Position numbers and translations under genes: made by a program. DNA of 64,000 nt from Arenibacter sp. P308M17 (lineage in GTDB: Bacteria; Bacteroidota; Bacteroidia; Flavobacteriales; Flavobacteriaceae): the NCBI RefSeq assembly GCF_003426735.1, contig NZ_QVON01000002.1, forward strand, positions 62,001 through 126,000, read 5' to 3'. Each line of letters opens with the position of its first letter. Within the stretch, counting starts at the first letter, position 1. The notes beneath the pieces were generated by a model. It ran no database searches. It was not told the origin of the DNA and saw nothing but the letters and a program-made list of their open reading frames with translations. Below are positions 36,201-44,074 of this stretch, in pieces.

Positions 36201-36378
36201 TGCCTTTGGAAGCATTATGATGACCTATTTTGGGGTCAATTTTTATCTGGTAGGATTGCACAGTTATGCCAGTGGCGCACAGGTTATAACCCCTACTTTT
36301 ATTTATTATACTGTTTTTGGGGTAGTGGTATTGGGTGCTGTAAGCTATTGGAAAAATAAAAAATACTACCTAGGATAG
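33202..36378 (+). CDS. Fused cytochrome c biogenesis protein CcsB/CcsA (ResB-CcsA)
   Basis: A 1058-residue fusion of the two subunits of System II cytochrome c synthetase, which moves haem across the inner membrane and attaches it to CXXCH motifs. The N-terminal half is ResB/CcsB-like with early helices (MAVLFIVFATAMAFGTFIESWYS and WAVLVLHLSWILIILGAF) and a large periplasmic domain. The C-terminal CcsA part (from about residue 745) has multiple helices and the tryptophan-rich haem motif WGRYWGWDPKETWALI near residue 955, with conserved His in IHVAV and VIHTRL. The fused form is usual in Bacteroidota. I start at ATG 33202 (MIELLKKFFF) and not at the upstream TTG 33169, which overlaps the promoter. 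Confidence 0.95.
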   Translation: MIELLKKFFFSTRLMAVLFIVFATAMAFGTFIESWYSTETARIWIYNATWFEAIMVFFVINFTGNISRYKLLRKEKWAVLVLHLSWILIILGAFVTRYISFEGMMPIREGNTENVFYSDKTYLTVYVDGEIDNEPKRKILEDDILVTSEAIKSNLPWNSDFNGQPFTISYAGFIEGAKEGLIEDADGREYLKIVEAGDGQRHEHYLESGKVSSIHNVLFSLNKMTEGAINIMESEGGYQIKSPFEGQFMRMADQFQGELLKDSLQTLQLRSLYTTAGMQFVIPEPIIKGSYGVITIPENEKTENDLDALIVDIDCNGETVRKKLLGAKGVANFSGEFEIGGLTFNLSYGSKVYTLPFGIKLNDFIAEKHPGTENSYASFMSKVTIEDDRPFDYDIYMNHILDHKGYRFFQASFHPDEKGTVLSVNHDFWGTWITYIGYFLLYTGLMGIMFYGKTRFKSLGASLEKLKKKQAKIAMILLLIVGPSAMAQTDGAVTDHAHSNMPTPQQIDSLLHAITPSKEHAAKFGKLVVQDAGGRMKPINTFSSELLRKLSLKDKYTDFNSDQVFLSMMLNPAAWYNAEFIALDKKGQNDSIRKIIGLEHGKEFAKATDFFDEKGQYKLAPYLQEAYATNTPNQFQKDFKGLDERLVLLNRALGGEIIKIFPLLNDENNKWISAVEYRGGQFQVSDSLYANFIKNAVPFYLMSLEKAVKNGDYTEADKLLAAFKKNQENHGSEVLPSENKIKAEVFYNKIDLYNKLYRYYALVGLLMFALLVFQIIRDRKALRFSIAGLKILIYAFFILHTLGLVMRWYISGHAPWSDAYESILYVSWATLGMGLLFSKKSNMTVAAATFVTAMLLWIAHQSWVDPSIANLVPVLDSYWLMIHVAVIVGSYGPLTVGMILGVVCLLLIIMTNKDNKERMELNIKELTIINELSLTVGLVMLTIGNFLGGQWANESWGRYWGWDPKETWALISIMIYAFVIHTRLIPGLRGRWLFNLLSVVAFGSIMMTYFGVNFYLVGLHSYASGAQVITPTFIYYTVFGVVVLGAVSYWKNKKYYLG

Positions 36379-36534
36379 TTTTGTATTTATAAAAAATTAA
36401 TGCAAATTTGTGCCATTATGAAGTAAAGGAATTATGTATTTAATAGATGTCTGTCCAATCATGTAAGGAATCCTATTTTGGATTTCATGATCTTGATTGC
36501 ACTTATTTTATTTGTCCAACATAATTCCATACCC

Positions 36535-37944
36535 ATGCAAAATCACGACAAGCTTAGCTTCCCTAAATTATATAGGCATTTTATCACGGCGATTACCGGC
36601 AAAGAATCCGAATTTACTACAGGAAGTATTCGCAAGGCCATTTTTCTGTTATCCATTCCAATGATATTGGAAATGTTGATGGAGTCAATTTTTGCTCTGG
36701 TAGACATTGCCTATGTTTCCAGAGTGAGCGTTAATGCCGTAGCTACCATCGGACTTACGGAATCGGTAATTACATTGATATATGCGGTGTCCATAGGTTT
36801 GAGTATGGCAGCAACAGCGGTAGTTGCGAGAAGAATTGGCGAAAAAAATCTTAAAGGCGCCAGGGAAGCTGCCGTGCAGGCCATTATTTTGGGGATAACC
36901 ATAGCCATTATTACTGGAAGCATCGGAGCTTTTTATGCCGAGGAAATTTTGGAATTAATGGGCGGCAGCCCTGAGCTTATAGAAGAAGGGCAGGGGTATA
37001 CCCGATTAATGCTCGGGGGTAATATTACTATTTTACTTTTGTTCCTGATCAATGCCATTTTTAGGGGAGCCGGCGATGCCTCTATGGCCATGTGGACTTT
37101 GGTACTTTCCAACGGATTGAATATTTTGTTGGATCCGATATTTATTTTTGGATGGGGACCAATTCCCGAATACGGGGTAATGGGCGCTGCCATTGCAACC
37201 AATATTGGTAGGGGTACCGCAGTTTTGTTCCAGATAGCGATCTTGTTCTTTGGGTGGAGCAAGATCAAGATCGGTATTGCCGACCTTGTTTTTCGCCTTA
37301 AGGTAATGATAGGCCTAATAAAGGTTTCCTTAGGGGGAATAGCCCAATTTTTGATAGGAACCTCTAGTTGGATCTTTTTGATGCGAATTATGTCCGAATT
37401 TGGCAGTGAGGTACTTGCAGGGTACACCATAGCCATAAGGGTGATGATGTTTTCCCTTATGCCTTCCTGGGGAATGAGCAATGCCGCGGCCACACTGGTA
37501 GGCCAAAATTTGGGTGCCAAGCAAGCGGATAGGGCCGAAATGTCCGTCTGGAAAACAGGAAAGTACAATGCCTATTTTATGTTTTTCATTTCTGTGCTGT
37601 ACCTATGCTTTGCCAAAGAGATCATTATGCTCTTTAGTACCGCCCCAAGTGTGGTTGAAAACGGGACATTATGTTTGCAGGTAATTGCCGCAGGATATGT
37701 TTTTTATGCCTATGGCATGGTACTGACCCAAGCCTTTAACGGCGCGGGGGATACAAAAACTCCCACCAAGATCAACTTTTTGGTCTTTTGGGCATTTCAG
37801 TTGCCATTTGCCTACCTAATGGCCATTATCCTTGATTATGGCCCCGTTGGCGTTTTTATAGCCATTGCCGTAGCCGAGATTATATTAACCTTGGTAACTC
37901 TTGTCTTGTTTAAAAAAGGAAAGTGGAAAGAAATCCAGGTATAA
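36535..37944 (+). CDS. MATE-family multidrug/Na+ antiporter
   Basis: A membrane protein of 469 residues with about 12 helices. The two MATE halves are seen: residues from FLLSIPMILEMLMESIFALVDIAYVSRVS near 41 and the second half near VSLGGIAQFLIGTSSWIFLMRI. The motifs RGAGDASMAMWTL and FNGAGDTKTPTKIN near the middle and end are the paired internal repeats. It exports cationic drugs or metabolites in exchange for Na+ or H+. The open frame starts at TTG 36478, but ATG 36535 (MQNHDKLSFPKLY) is the more likely start because the added residues form an unexpected extra hydrophobic stretch. Confidence 0.93.
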   Translation: MQNHDKLSFPKLYRHFITAITGKESEFTTGSIRKAIFLLSIPMILEMLMESIFALVDIAYVSRVSVNAVATIGLTESVITLIYAVSIGLSMAATAVVARRIGEKNLKGAREAAVQAIILGITIAIITGSIGAFYAEEILELMGGSPELIEEGQGYTRLMLGGNITILLLFLINAIFRGAGDASMAMWTLVLSNGLNILLDPIFIFGWGPIPEYGVMGAAIATNIGRGTAVLFQIAILFFGWSKIKIGIADLVFRLKVMIGLIKVSLGGIAQFLIGTSSWIFLMRIMSEFGSEVLAGYTIAIRVMMFSLMPSWGMSNAAATLVGQNLGAKQADRAEMSVWKTGKYNAYFMFFISVLYLCFAKEIIMLFSTAPSVVENGTLCLQVIAAGYVFYAYGMVLTQAFNGAGDTKTPTKINFLVFWAFQLPFAYLMAIILDYGPVGVFIAIAVAEIILTLVTLVLFKKGKWKEIQV

Positions 37945-37958
37945 CCATTTTTTCTTAG

Positions 37959-38128
37959 CGCATGAGGAAATTGAATTGCATAAGATTTTCCTCAATTTTT
38001 GACCCCGACCCTAAAGGGAGAAATCGAGGAAAATCAGGCTCCCCTGCCTACCGGACAGGCAGGCTTTAGGGCTTGGGGTAAAACGGATTTTCAGAGAAAC
38101 CACGTTAAGACCATTTTTGTAATGTACT
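37959..38128 (-). repeat. MITE-like element, copy 3 (nested palindrome insertion)
   Basis: This is copy 2 (6541-6691) in reverse orientation: from GATTTTCC through GACCCCGACCCTAAAGGGAG and AAAACGGATTTTC to the terminal TTTTTGTAATGTACT at 38114-38128. The other end has decayed (GCATGAGGAAATTGAATT). Relative to copy 2, exactly 21 bases (38044-38064) are added between CCC and TTTAGGG. The added segment is a GCAGGCAGG-type palindrome seen elsewhere in the window. It fills the gap between the MATE and trans-sulfuration genes and is noncoding. Confidence 0.82.
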
Positions 38129-38168
38129 AAACCATTTTTTGTAATTTTACAGCTTTTAATATAATACC

Positions 38169-39323
38169 ATGAAACCCGAAAAAAAAGGTACCAATACCAT
38201 CTGTACGCATTTTGGACAGCTGGAGGACAAGGAATTTAAGGGAGCCATTTCCCCATTGTATATGGGGACGGCCTATGCATTTGAGGACATCGATGTTAAG
38301 CGCTACCCAAGATATTTCAACACTCCCAATCAGGTAGCCTTGGCCAAAAAGATAGCGGCCTTGGAACATGCGCAAGCGGGCTTGATTTTTGGTAGCGGGA
38401 TGGCCGCTATCAGCACTTCTTTACTGGCCTTCTTAAAGGCGGGAGACCATGTAGTTGTACAAAAGATAATCTATGGCGGAACCTATAATCTTGTGGTGGA
38501 AGAGTTTGAAAAGTTTGGGATATCCTACTCTTTTGCCGATGGATTTCGAGCGGAGGATTTTGAGGCCAAAATTCAAAAAAACACCAAAGTTATTTATATT
38601 GAAACACCATCAAACCCCTTATTGAACATAACCGATTTACAGGCGGTTGCCGATATTTCCAAAAAGCATGACCTGGTATCCATGATCGACAATACTTTTG
38701 CCAGTCCCATAAATCAAAATCCTATTGATTTTGGAATAGATGTGGTTATACACAGTGCTACTAAATATATGGGCGGACATTCCGATATTTGTGCAGGGGC
38801 AGTGGCCTCCACGGAAGCACATATAAAAAGGATCTGTAATCTGGCCAAAAATTTTGGGGGCAGTCTTAGCGATTATACGGTTTGGTTATTGGAAAGGAGC
38901 ATTAAAACAATGGGAATCCGGGTAAGGGCACAAAATGCCAATGCCCAGGTCATGGCCGAATACCTTTATAAACATAAAGATATAGCTGCCGTATACTATC
39001 CCGGCCTGCCCTCACACCCGGACCACGACATTGCCAAAAGACAGATGAAGGGCTTCGGGGGCATGCTGTCCTTTGAATTGAAGGCCGATTTTAATGCTTC
39101 CAAATTTCAAAAGGCATTAAAATTAATAAAACCGGCCATGAGCTTGGCGGGAGTGGAAAGTACGGTACTTTCCCCTACATTGACCTCACATTCCCTTTTG
39201 AGTGCAGATGAACGAAAGCGTCAGGGAATTGCGGATGGATTGATACGTTTTTCAGTTGGCATTGAAGAAATTGAGGATTTAATCGGGGATATTGAACAAG
39301 CTTTGGAAACCCTAAGAAAATAA
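38169..39323 (+). CDS. PLP-dependent trans-sulfuration enzyme (Cys/Met metabolism family)
   Basis: A 384-residue fold-type I PLP enzyme. Hallmarks are RYFNTPNQVALAKKIAALEHA near residue 44, the SGMAAIST motif near 75, ETPSNPLLNITD near 144 and the lysine that binds PLP in SATKYMGGHSD (Lys199). The C-terminus ends FSVGIEEIEDLIGDIEQAL. The family includes cystathionine gamma-synthase, cystathionine lyases and methionine gamma-lyase; the exact reaction cannot be told from sequence. The next gene is bshB1 of bacillithiol synthesis, which consumes cysteine, so cysteine supply is a reasonable but unproven role. Confidence 0.9.
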   Translation: MKPEKKGTNTICTHFGQLEDKEFKGAISPLYMGTAYAFEDIDVKRYPRYFNTPNQVALAKKIAALEHAQAGLIFGSGMAAISTSLLAFLKAGDHVVVQKIIYGGTYNLVVEEFEKFGISYSFADGFRAEDFEAKIQKNTKVIYIETPSNPLLNITDLQAVADISKKHDLVSMIDNTFASPINQNPIDFGIDVVIHSATKYMGGHSDICAGAVASTEAHIKRICNLAKNFGGSLSDYTVWLLERSIKTMGIRVRAQNANAQVMAEYLYKHKDIAAVYYPGLPSHPDHDIAKRQMKGFGGMLSFELKADFNASKFQKALKLIKPAMSLAGVESTVLSPTLTSHSLLSADERKRQGIADGLIRFSVGIEEIEDLIGDIEQALETLRK

Positions 39324-39490
39324 AGTGAACACCTCGGGATAACTAATCCGCCCTTACCGGTACGGACGGGTTCACCTCTCCTTGGGAGAGCCCGCCCGGG
39401 TCGTTCGGACGGGCCTGCCTTTGCCGGCAGGCAGGGCCAGAAATGCCTTTCGGGCAGTTCTGGGTGAGGTAAAAGTAGAAACATAAACAC
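39324..39490. repeat. Palindrome-rich spacer before bshB1
   Basis: Contains the hairpin-forming GCCTGCCTTTGCCGGCAGGC at 39413-39432, preceded by CCCGCCCGGGTCGTTCGGAC. This belongs to the same family as the palindromes at 3144 and 38044. No promoter is clear. Confidence 0.55.
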
Positions 39491-40213
39491 ATGAAATTAG
39501 ACATACTAGTATTTGGTGCGCATCCAGATGATGCCGAATTGGGGGCAGGGGCTACAATAGCAAAAGAAGTGGCCAATGGTAAAAAAGTAGGTATTGTAGA
39601 TTTGACCCGTGGGGAACTGGGTACCCGAGGCTCGGCTGAAATCAGGGATAGGGAAGCTGCAGCCGCTGCCGTTATTCTGGGGGTAGCTGTCCGCGAGAAT
39701 CTGGAATTTGCCGATGGGTTTTTTACCAACGACCGGGAGCATCAATTGGAAGTTATAAAAATGATCAGGAAATACAGACCGGAAACGGTACTGTGCAATG
39801 CCATTGAAGATCGGCATATAGATCATGCCAAGGGGAGCAAACTGGTAAGCGATGCCTGTTTTTTGAGTGGACTAATAAAGATCGATACAAAGATTGATGG
39901 GGAGGAACATTGGCAAGAGGCTTGGAGACCAAAATTGGTACATCATTACATTCAATGGAAAAATATTGAACCCGATTTTGTAGTGGATGTATCGGAATTT
40001 ATAGAGGTAAAGGTGAATGCCATTATGGCCTATAGTTCTCAATTTTATGACCCAAAGAGCATAGAACCGGAAACGCCTATCAGTAGCAAAAATTTTATAG
40101 ATAGTGTTGTTTATAGGTCAAGGGATCTGGGCAGGATGGTTGGCATAGCCTATGGGGAAGGATTTACCACCGAGAGGTTCGTTGCCGTTCAGGGCCTTGA
40201 CAGCCTTATTTAG
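39491..40213 (+). CDS. bshB1: Bacillithiol biosynthesis deacetylase BshB1
   Basis: A 240-residue PIG-L family zinc enzyme that deacetylates GlcNAc-malate to GlcN-malate, the second step of bacillithiol synthesis. Motif AHPDDAELG (His11, Asp14) and the RGELGTRGSAEIRDREAAAA stretch near residue 40 are diagnostic of BshB1; the second metal motif is DRHIDHAKG near residue 110. Bacillithiol is the main low-molecular-weight thiol in many Flavobacteriia. bshA and bshC are not in this window. It is convergent with the histidine kinase, with only 11 bp between stops. Confidence 0.95.
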   Translation: MKLDILVFGAHPDDAELGAGATIAKEVANGKKVGIVDLTRGELGTRGSAEIRDREAAAAAVILGVAVRENLEFADGFFTNDREHQLEVIKMIRKYRPETVLCNAIEDRHIDHAKGSKLVSDACFLSGLIKIDTKIDGEEHWQEAWRPKLVHHYIQWKNIEPDFVVDVSEFIEVKVNAIMAYSSQFYDPKSIEPETPISSKNFIDSVVYRSRDLGRMVGIAYGEGFTTERFVAVQGLDSLI

Positions 40214-40224
40214 TTGGATTTTTT

Positions 40225-42306
40225 CTAAGCCGATTTTTGGAATTTTTTTCCCTTGGGAACGGTAAAATAGAAGGTAGACCCTTCATTTATTTCACTCTTG
40301 ACCCATAAGCTGCCACCATTTTTTATGACCATTTCACTACAGAGGGATAGGCCAAGGCCTGTTCCCTTTTCATTATTGGTTCCATAGGTTGTAATATTGG
40401 TATTTTTTGATAGTATTTGCTCCTGAACGTATTCGTCCATACCAATCCCATTGTCCTTTACAAATACTTCCAAATAATCAAGTCTATCAATATATCCTAT
40501 GATAATATGCCCGTGATTGGGGGTGAATTTCAGGGCATTGCTCAAAAGATTTCTAATTACAATATCCATTTGATTTTCATCGGACCATATGATGGCCTTA
40601 TTGACTATTAAATTGTCCATTGTAATCATTTTGGTAAATGCTAGTTCACTGAGCAAATTAATATTGTTTTCTATAAGGGTGTTCAGATCAACATTGGTAG
40701 GGTTGGTGGTAGCTTCCCTCATTTGTGATTGGCCCCAGGTAAGCAAGTTGTTCAAGGTAAAGGAAATACTATTTACATCGTTCTTTAACTTGGGAATGAA
40801 CGACTTGAATTCCGATTCCTTAATATCACCACTGTTCAACAATTTTAATAGTCCCTCTAAAGCACCAATAGGGCCCCGTAGATCATGGGCAATAATGGAA
40901 AAAAGCTTGTTTTTGGTATTATTCGTTTCCCACAACTCGGCCTCCCTTTGCTCCAGATCCTGCTTTTGACTTTCCAGTTCCTTGTTCAACTTTTTTAATA
41001 TTTTTTGTCCCCTAACCACCAAAAATGCTATTGCGCCCATAATTATAACTACTATTATGGCTAAATAGATATAGAGACGCTGTTTGGCCAAGGCCTTTTC
41101 ATTTTTCAATACCAATGCTTCCTGTTGGTTCTTATGACTGATCTCAGTTTTCAACATCGTCATACTCATTTTGTTCTCATCCCTGGACAGGGTATCCGAT
41201 ATTTGCCTAAAAATTTCATGGTATTTAAGAGCCTCGGCGTAATTCTCCTGATTTTTATATAGTTTGTAGAGGGTATTGGAACATTTTTTCATCCCCTCCA
41301 TGGACTTGATGGAGGTGGATATTTCATAGGCCATCATGGCATAAGTATGGGAAATACTGTCCTTCTTGAGGCCTAGGTTGGCTTCGGCCATCCCGTTGTA
41401 CAAATCAATTATCCCTCTATCGTCCTGAAGATTTTCATGTTGTTCCGAACTTTTATCGTACCAAAATAATGCCCTGGTATACTGCTGTTGTTTTAGGTAA
41501 ATCTTACCCTTTACCTCATAAGCAAAAGCCAGCCAATCCCACTCTTCCGCTTGCTCAAATATTTTGATGCTACGGTTTATTTTAAAAAGGGCATTTTGGA
41601 AATCCCCGGTTTCGGCATAAATGGAAGCCACATTGCTCATGGTCTGTGCCGAGTTTATATCATCTTCAATTGTGGCGTTTATTTTTTCCACCTTGTTATA
41701 AAAATCCAAGGCCTGAACATAATCCTTTTGGGCTGCATACAGATCGGCCACATTTTCATATAGGATGGACTCCATCTTTATGTTGCCATGGAGCTTTGCC
41801 AATTTAATATTCTCCAAATAACCGATCAAAGCTTTTGAATAATTGCCGTTATAAACATTTTCTACTGCCAATTCATTACCAATCCTCAAGGTTAGATCAT
41901 GGTTATTTTCCTTTTTGGCATTGACCAGTGCCATTTCATAATTCTCTATGGCAAAGGAATGTTCCCCTTTATCGGAATAATAAGTTCCCAGTTGATATAA
42001 GGCCTCACTTACTCCCTTGTTAAAATTAATCTTGCTACTGAATTTTTGGGCTTCCCTGGATAGCAACAGGAGACTATCGGGGTTCAAGAATCTAAGCTTT
42101 GCCCCAAGATCGATTAATAATCCAATATATACAGTGTCCTTATGGACCTGTTTGCTGCGTTCTCTTAAAGTTGTTATTTTGCCCCTTAATTCTCCAATGG
42201 TGGTTTCCTGAGCGGAATTGACCCCATAAAAGAACAAGAGTATACAGAACACGGTTAATTTTAGTTTAATTTCCCGTGAGCCTACATATAATAATTTAAA
42301 AGACAT
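40225..42306 (-). CDS. TPR-containing membrane sensor histidine kinase
   Basis: A 693-residue kinase. Residues 14-32 form an export signal (LKLTVFCILLFFYGVNSAQ), residues about 55-380 are TPR repeats in the periplasm (for example ALYQLGTYYSDKGEHSFAIENYEMAL), and residues about 408-430 cross the membrane (YIYLAIIVVIIMGAIAFLV). A coiled coil follows, then the HisKA box FSIIAHDLRGPIGALEGLL near residue 470, and HATPase_c with NLLSNALKF, VKDNGIGMD and GTGLGLSLC. There is no receiver domain, and no response regulator is adjacent, so the partner is elsewhere. The TPR domain probably binds a protein or peptide ligand. Confidence 0.93.
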   Translation of the reverse strand: MSFKLLYVGSREIKLKLTVFCILLFFYGVNSAQETTIGELRGKITTLRERSKQVHKDTVYIGLLIDLGAKLRFLNPDSLLLLSREAQKFSSKINFNKGVSEALYQLGTYYSDKGEHSFAIENYEMALVNAKKENNHDLTLRIGNELAVENVYNGNYSKALIGYLENIKLAKLHGNIKMESILYENVADLYAAQKDYVQALDFYNKVEKINATIEDDINSAQTMSNVASIYAETGDFQNALFKINRSIKIFEQAEEWDWLAFAYEVKGKIYLKQQQYTRALFWYDKSSEQHENLQDDRGIIDLYNGMAEANLGLKKDSISHTYAMMAYEISTSIKSMEGMKKCSNTLYKLYKNQENYAEALKYHEIFRQISDTLSRDENKMSMTMLKTEISHKNQQEALVLKNEKALAKQRLYIYLAIIVVIIMGAIAFLVVRGQKILKKLNKELESQKQDLEQREAELWETNNTKNKLFSIIAHDLRGPIGALEGLLKLLNSGDIKESEFKSFIPKLKNDVNSISFTLNNLLTWGQSQMREATTNPTNVDLNTLIENNINLLSELAFTKMITMDNLIVNKAIIWSDENQMDIVIRNLLSNALKFTPNHGHIIIGYIDRLDYLEVFVKDNGIGMDEYVQEQILSKNTNITTYGTNNEKGTGLGLSLCSEMVIKNGGSLWVKSEINEGSTFYFTVPKGKKFQKSA

Positions 42307-42500
42307 TTATATTAATTTATCTAATCTGTGGATAAAAATATCCTTCCTTTAAAAAATAGACCAATTTATGTTGTGAAAGTGGTTTTTTTGTGTGTTTCGT
42401 CAACAATAATGAGTATTTGGTCGATAAACTGCATAGAAAATTATCGTATAATTCGCTAAATGAGTCTTTTATGGGATAATATAAAATAAGTGAAATTTAT
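42307..42500. other. Intergenic region upstream of the kinase and the tRNA
   Basis: About 195 bp of AT-rich DNA between the divergent kinase gene and the tRNA-His promoter. No gene or clear repeat is seen. Confidence 0.4.
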
Positions 42501-42531
42501 TTTGTGCTATAGAACTAAAGATTTATCTTTG
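42501..42531 (+). promoter_or_regulatory. Consensus Bacteroidota promoter for tRNA-His
   Basis: TTTG at 42501-42504 and TATCTTTG at 42524-42531 are separated by exactly 19 bases, a perfect match to the TTTG-N19-TAnnTTTG consensus of the primary sigma factor. Transcription should begin near 42538, about ten bases before the tRNA. Confidence 0.85.
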
Positions 42532-42546
42532 CCACCGCTTACAAAT

Positions 42547-42621
42547 GGTGGTTGTAGCTCAGCTGGTTAGAGCGCTGGATTGTGGTTCCAGAGGTCGCCG
42601 GTTCGAACCCGGTCTTCCACC
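42547..42621 (+). tRNA. tRNA-His (GTG)
   Basis: The cloverleaf is readable: D-arm GCTC...GAGC, anticodon stem CTGGA/TCCAG around loop TTGTGGT with anticodon GTG, T-arm GCCGG TTCGAAC CCGGT. The G at 42547 opposite the discriminator C at 42621 is the G-1 that histidine tRNAs need. CCA is not encoded. In the acceptor stem GTGGTTG faces CTTCCAC, so base pairs 5-68 and 6-67 are both U-U. Confidence 0.95.
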
Positions 42622-42630
42622 CAGAAATAC

Positions 42631-42659
42631 AACCCTGTCAAAAATGATGGGGTTTTTTT
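42631..42659 (+). terminator. Terminator of tRNA-His
   Basis: AACCC, a 12-base loop, then GGGGTTTTTTTT form a short stem and T-run 10 bp after the tRNA. Confidence 0.75.
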
Positions 42660-42693
42660 GTGCGCAGTATTCACAAACAATCTTAATAAAAAG

Positions 42694-42935
42694 GGATCAG
42701 GAACAATTACTGTGTTTGTGCAAATATTCCTATGGAAAAAATAGCTTCATAAAGACACTGCTTTTTGGCTTCGTTTTCCGCAAGGGATCCCGGAGCGTAT
42801 TATGCCGTCCATGAAAGGTAAAAAGGAACTTTAAGCGGAGCTATTTTAGCGCGCCAAAAAGGGGTGGATCCAGCCTATTTGCATATACGGCCTATCTATG
42901 GACTATCTATGGAGTATCTATGGACTATCTATGGA
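42694..42935 (+). repeat. Dispersed repeat family C, copy 2 (with 11-bp tandem array)
   Basis: The 242-bp plus-strand copy of the element at 24605-24857, in inverted orientation to it. It starts at GGATCAG and ends in four 11-bp units (42892-42935), CTATCTATGGA twice, GTATCTATGGA, CTATCTATGGA. It lies 72 bp downstream of the tRNA. The shared internal core includes TAGCGCGCCAAAAAGGGGTG. It is noncoding as far as I can see. Confidence 0.85.
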
Positions 42936-43283
42936 GTTGACCCGTCCTTAAAATAGCTATATGACTTTGAACACGAACTTTGGGATAGTTTATCCTATCT
43001 TTTTCTAATTCACACACAACTTTTGGGATTGATCCATAAAAAGTGATCACGATCAATTGTTATGTTTCTGCGACGCCTGGAGTTAGTCAATAAAGGAAGA
43101 ATGGATTTATTTACCTCTTGTCTAGGAACAGTACGAAGTTGCAAACTTCGTTCAGCTTGGGGTTGCGAAATCCGCACATCTCAGGGAGCTAACAATAATA
43201 CCTTGGATTTGCTATATTTACTGTGTAAATGGGTATTAAAAATCATTAAATAGGAATGTTTTTTACTAATGGAAATCAATATT
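42936..43283. other. Intergenic remnant with a hairpin
   Basis: About 350 bp before the first islet gene. It contains an 8-bp hairpin, ACGAAGTT at 43133-43140 with AACTTCGT at 43144-43151. A 63-codon open frame at 43062-43253 has no family resemblance. I see no other structure. Confidence 0.45.
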
Positions 43284-43880
43284 ATGTCGTTTAGATTATC
43301 GCTGCTTTTTTTCGTTTTAACCAATTGCCTATCTTCCCAGGAGAATAGCGTTGAATGGGAACCCGGCCATATTTTTAAAATTGAGGATTTTCTGGGCTCA
43401 AAAACTGCCATAAATGAGGATATAGAAAAGGTCTTTGTGCAATCTGGGGTTATGCTGGATTTTGCCTTTCAAATGTCCAATGTTGAATTCATGTTCACAA
43501 AAAACTTCAACTCTAAAGTAGGTTGTACGTTTCAAAAGGATGCGGCAGTTATAATGGCCCCGGATAGTACAACGGCCCAAAGGCTAATTTCCCTTGTTGA
43601 GTTCGATTTTGATCTCTCAGAGCTTTACGCCAGAAAGATTAGGAAGGAACTTTACGAGAACAAAAAGACTTTTTCCGATGCAACTTTTTTTCAACCCTAT
43701 TTTGACAAAATGATAAAGGAACGGAATGAAATCAGTTCCAGGGTCTATTCAGAAACAGATTTTGGAAATAAAGAAGCGGTCTTGGAAAGGGAACATGAAG
43801 TTGTAAAAAAGGAACTTAATCAATTTTCCTATTTCTGTAAGGAGTGCAAGCCCGACAAAAACAAGGATAAATCTAATTGA
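43284..43880 (+). CDS. Exported orphan protein (198 residues)
   Basis: Not recognised. Choosing ATG 43284 gives MSFRLSLLFFVLTNCLSSQ, a good signal peptide; the open frame begins five codons earlier at 43269. The mature part is charged and helical towards the C-terminus (NEISSRVYSETDFGNKEAVLEREHEVV), and ends with a pair of cysteines in FCKECKP. There are no transmembrane segments. It lies in the AT-rich islet behind tRNA-His, with two further orphan genes downstream on the same strand. Confidence 0.6.
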   Translation: MSFRLSLLFFVLTNCLSSQENSVEWEPGHIFKIEDFLGSKTAINEDIEKVFVQSGVMLDFAFQMSNVEFMFTKNFNSKVGCTFQKDAAVIMAPDSTTAQRLISLVEFDFDLSELYARKIRKELYENKKTFSDATFFQPYFDKMIKERNEISSRVYSETDFGNKEAVLEREHEVVKKELNQFSYFCKECKPDKNKDKSN

Positions 43881-44074
43881 TCAATTACAACAGCCGCTCT
43901 TAATTAATATATTTGGTATATATTTTAAAAATCAAAAATTGTTGTTTAAGTTTATTGACCTATTTCAATATTGTAATTCAAATAAACCCTGTTTCCTGCA
44001 GGGTCAATAATAAATACTCACAGATTTCGTTTTTACCTTCAGATGCAAATATTCATAATAATATAAAACATTTT

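Noticed and set aside
43913..44074. N-terminal extension of the islet lipoprotein
   Set aside because: The 54 additional codons lack protein-like character and would bury the signal peptide.
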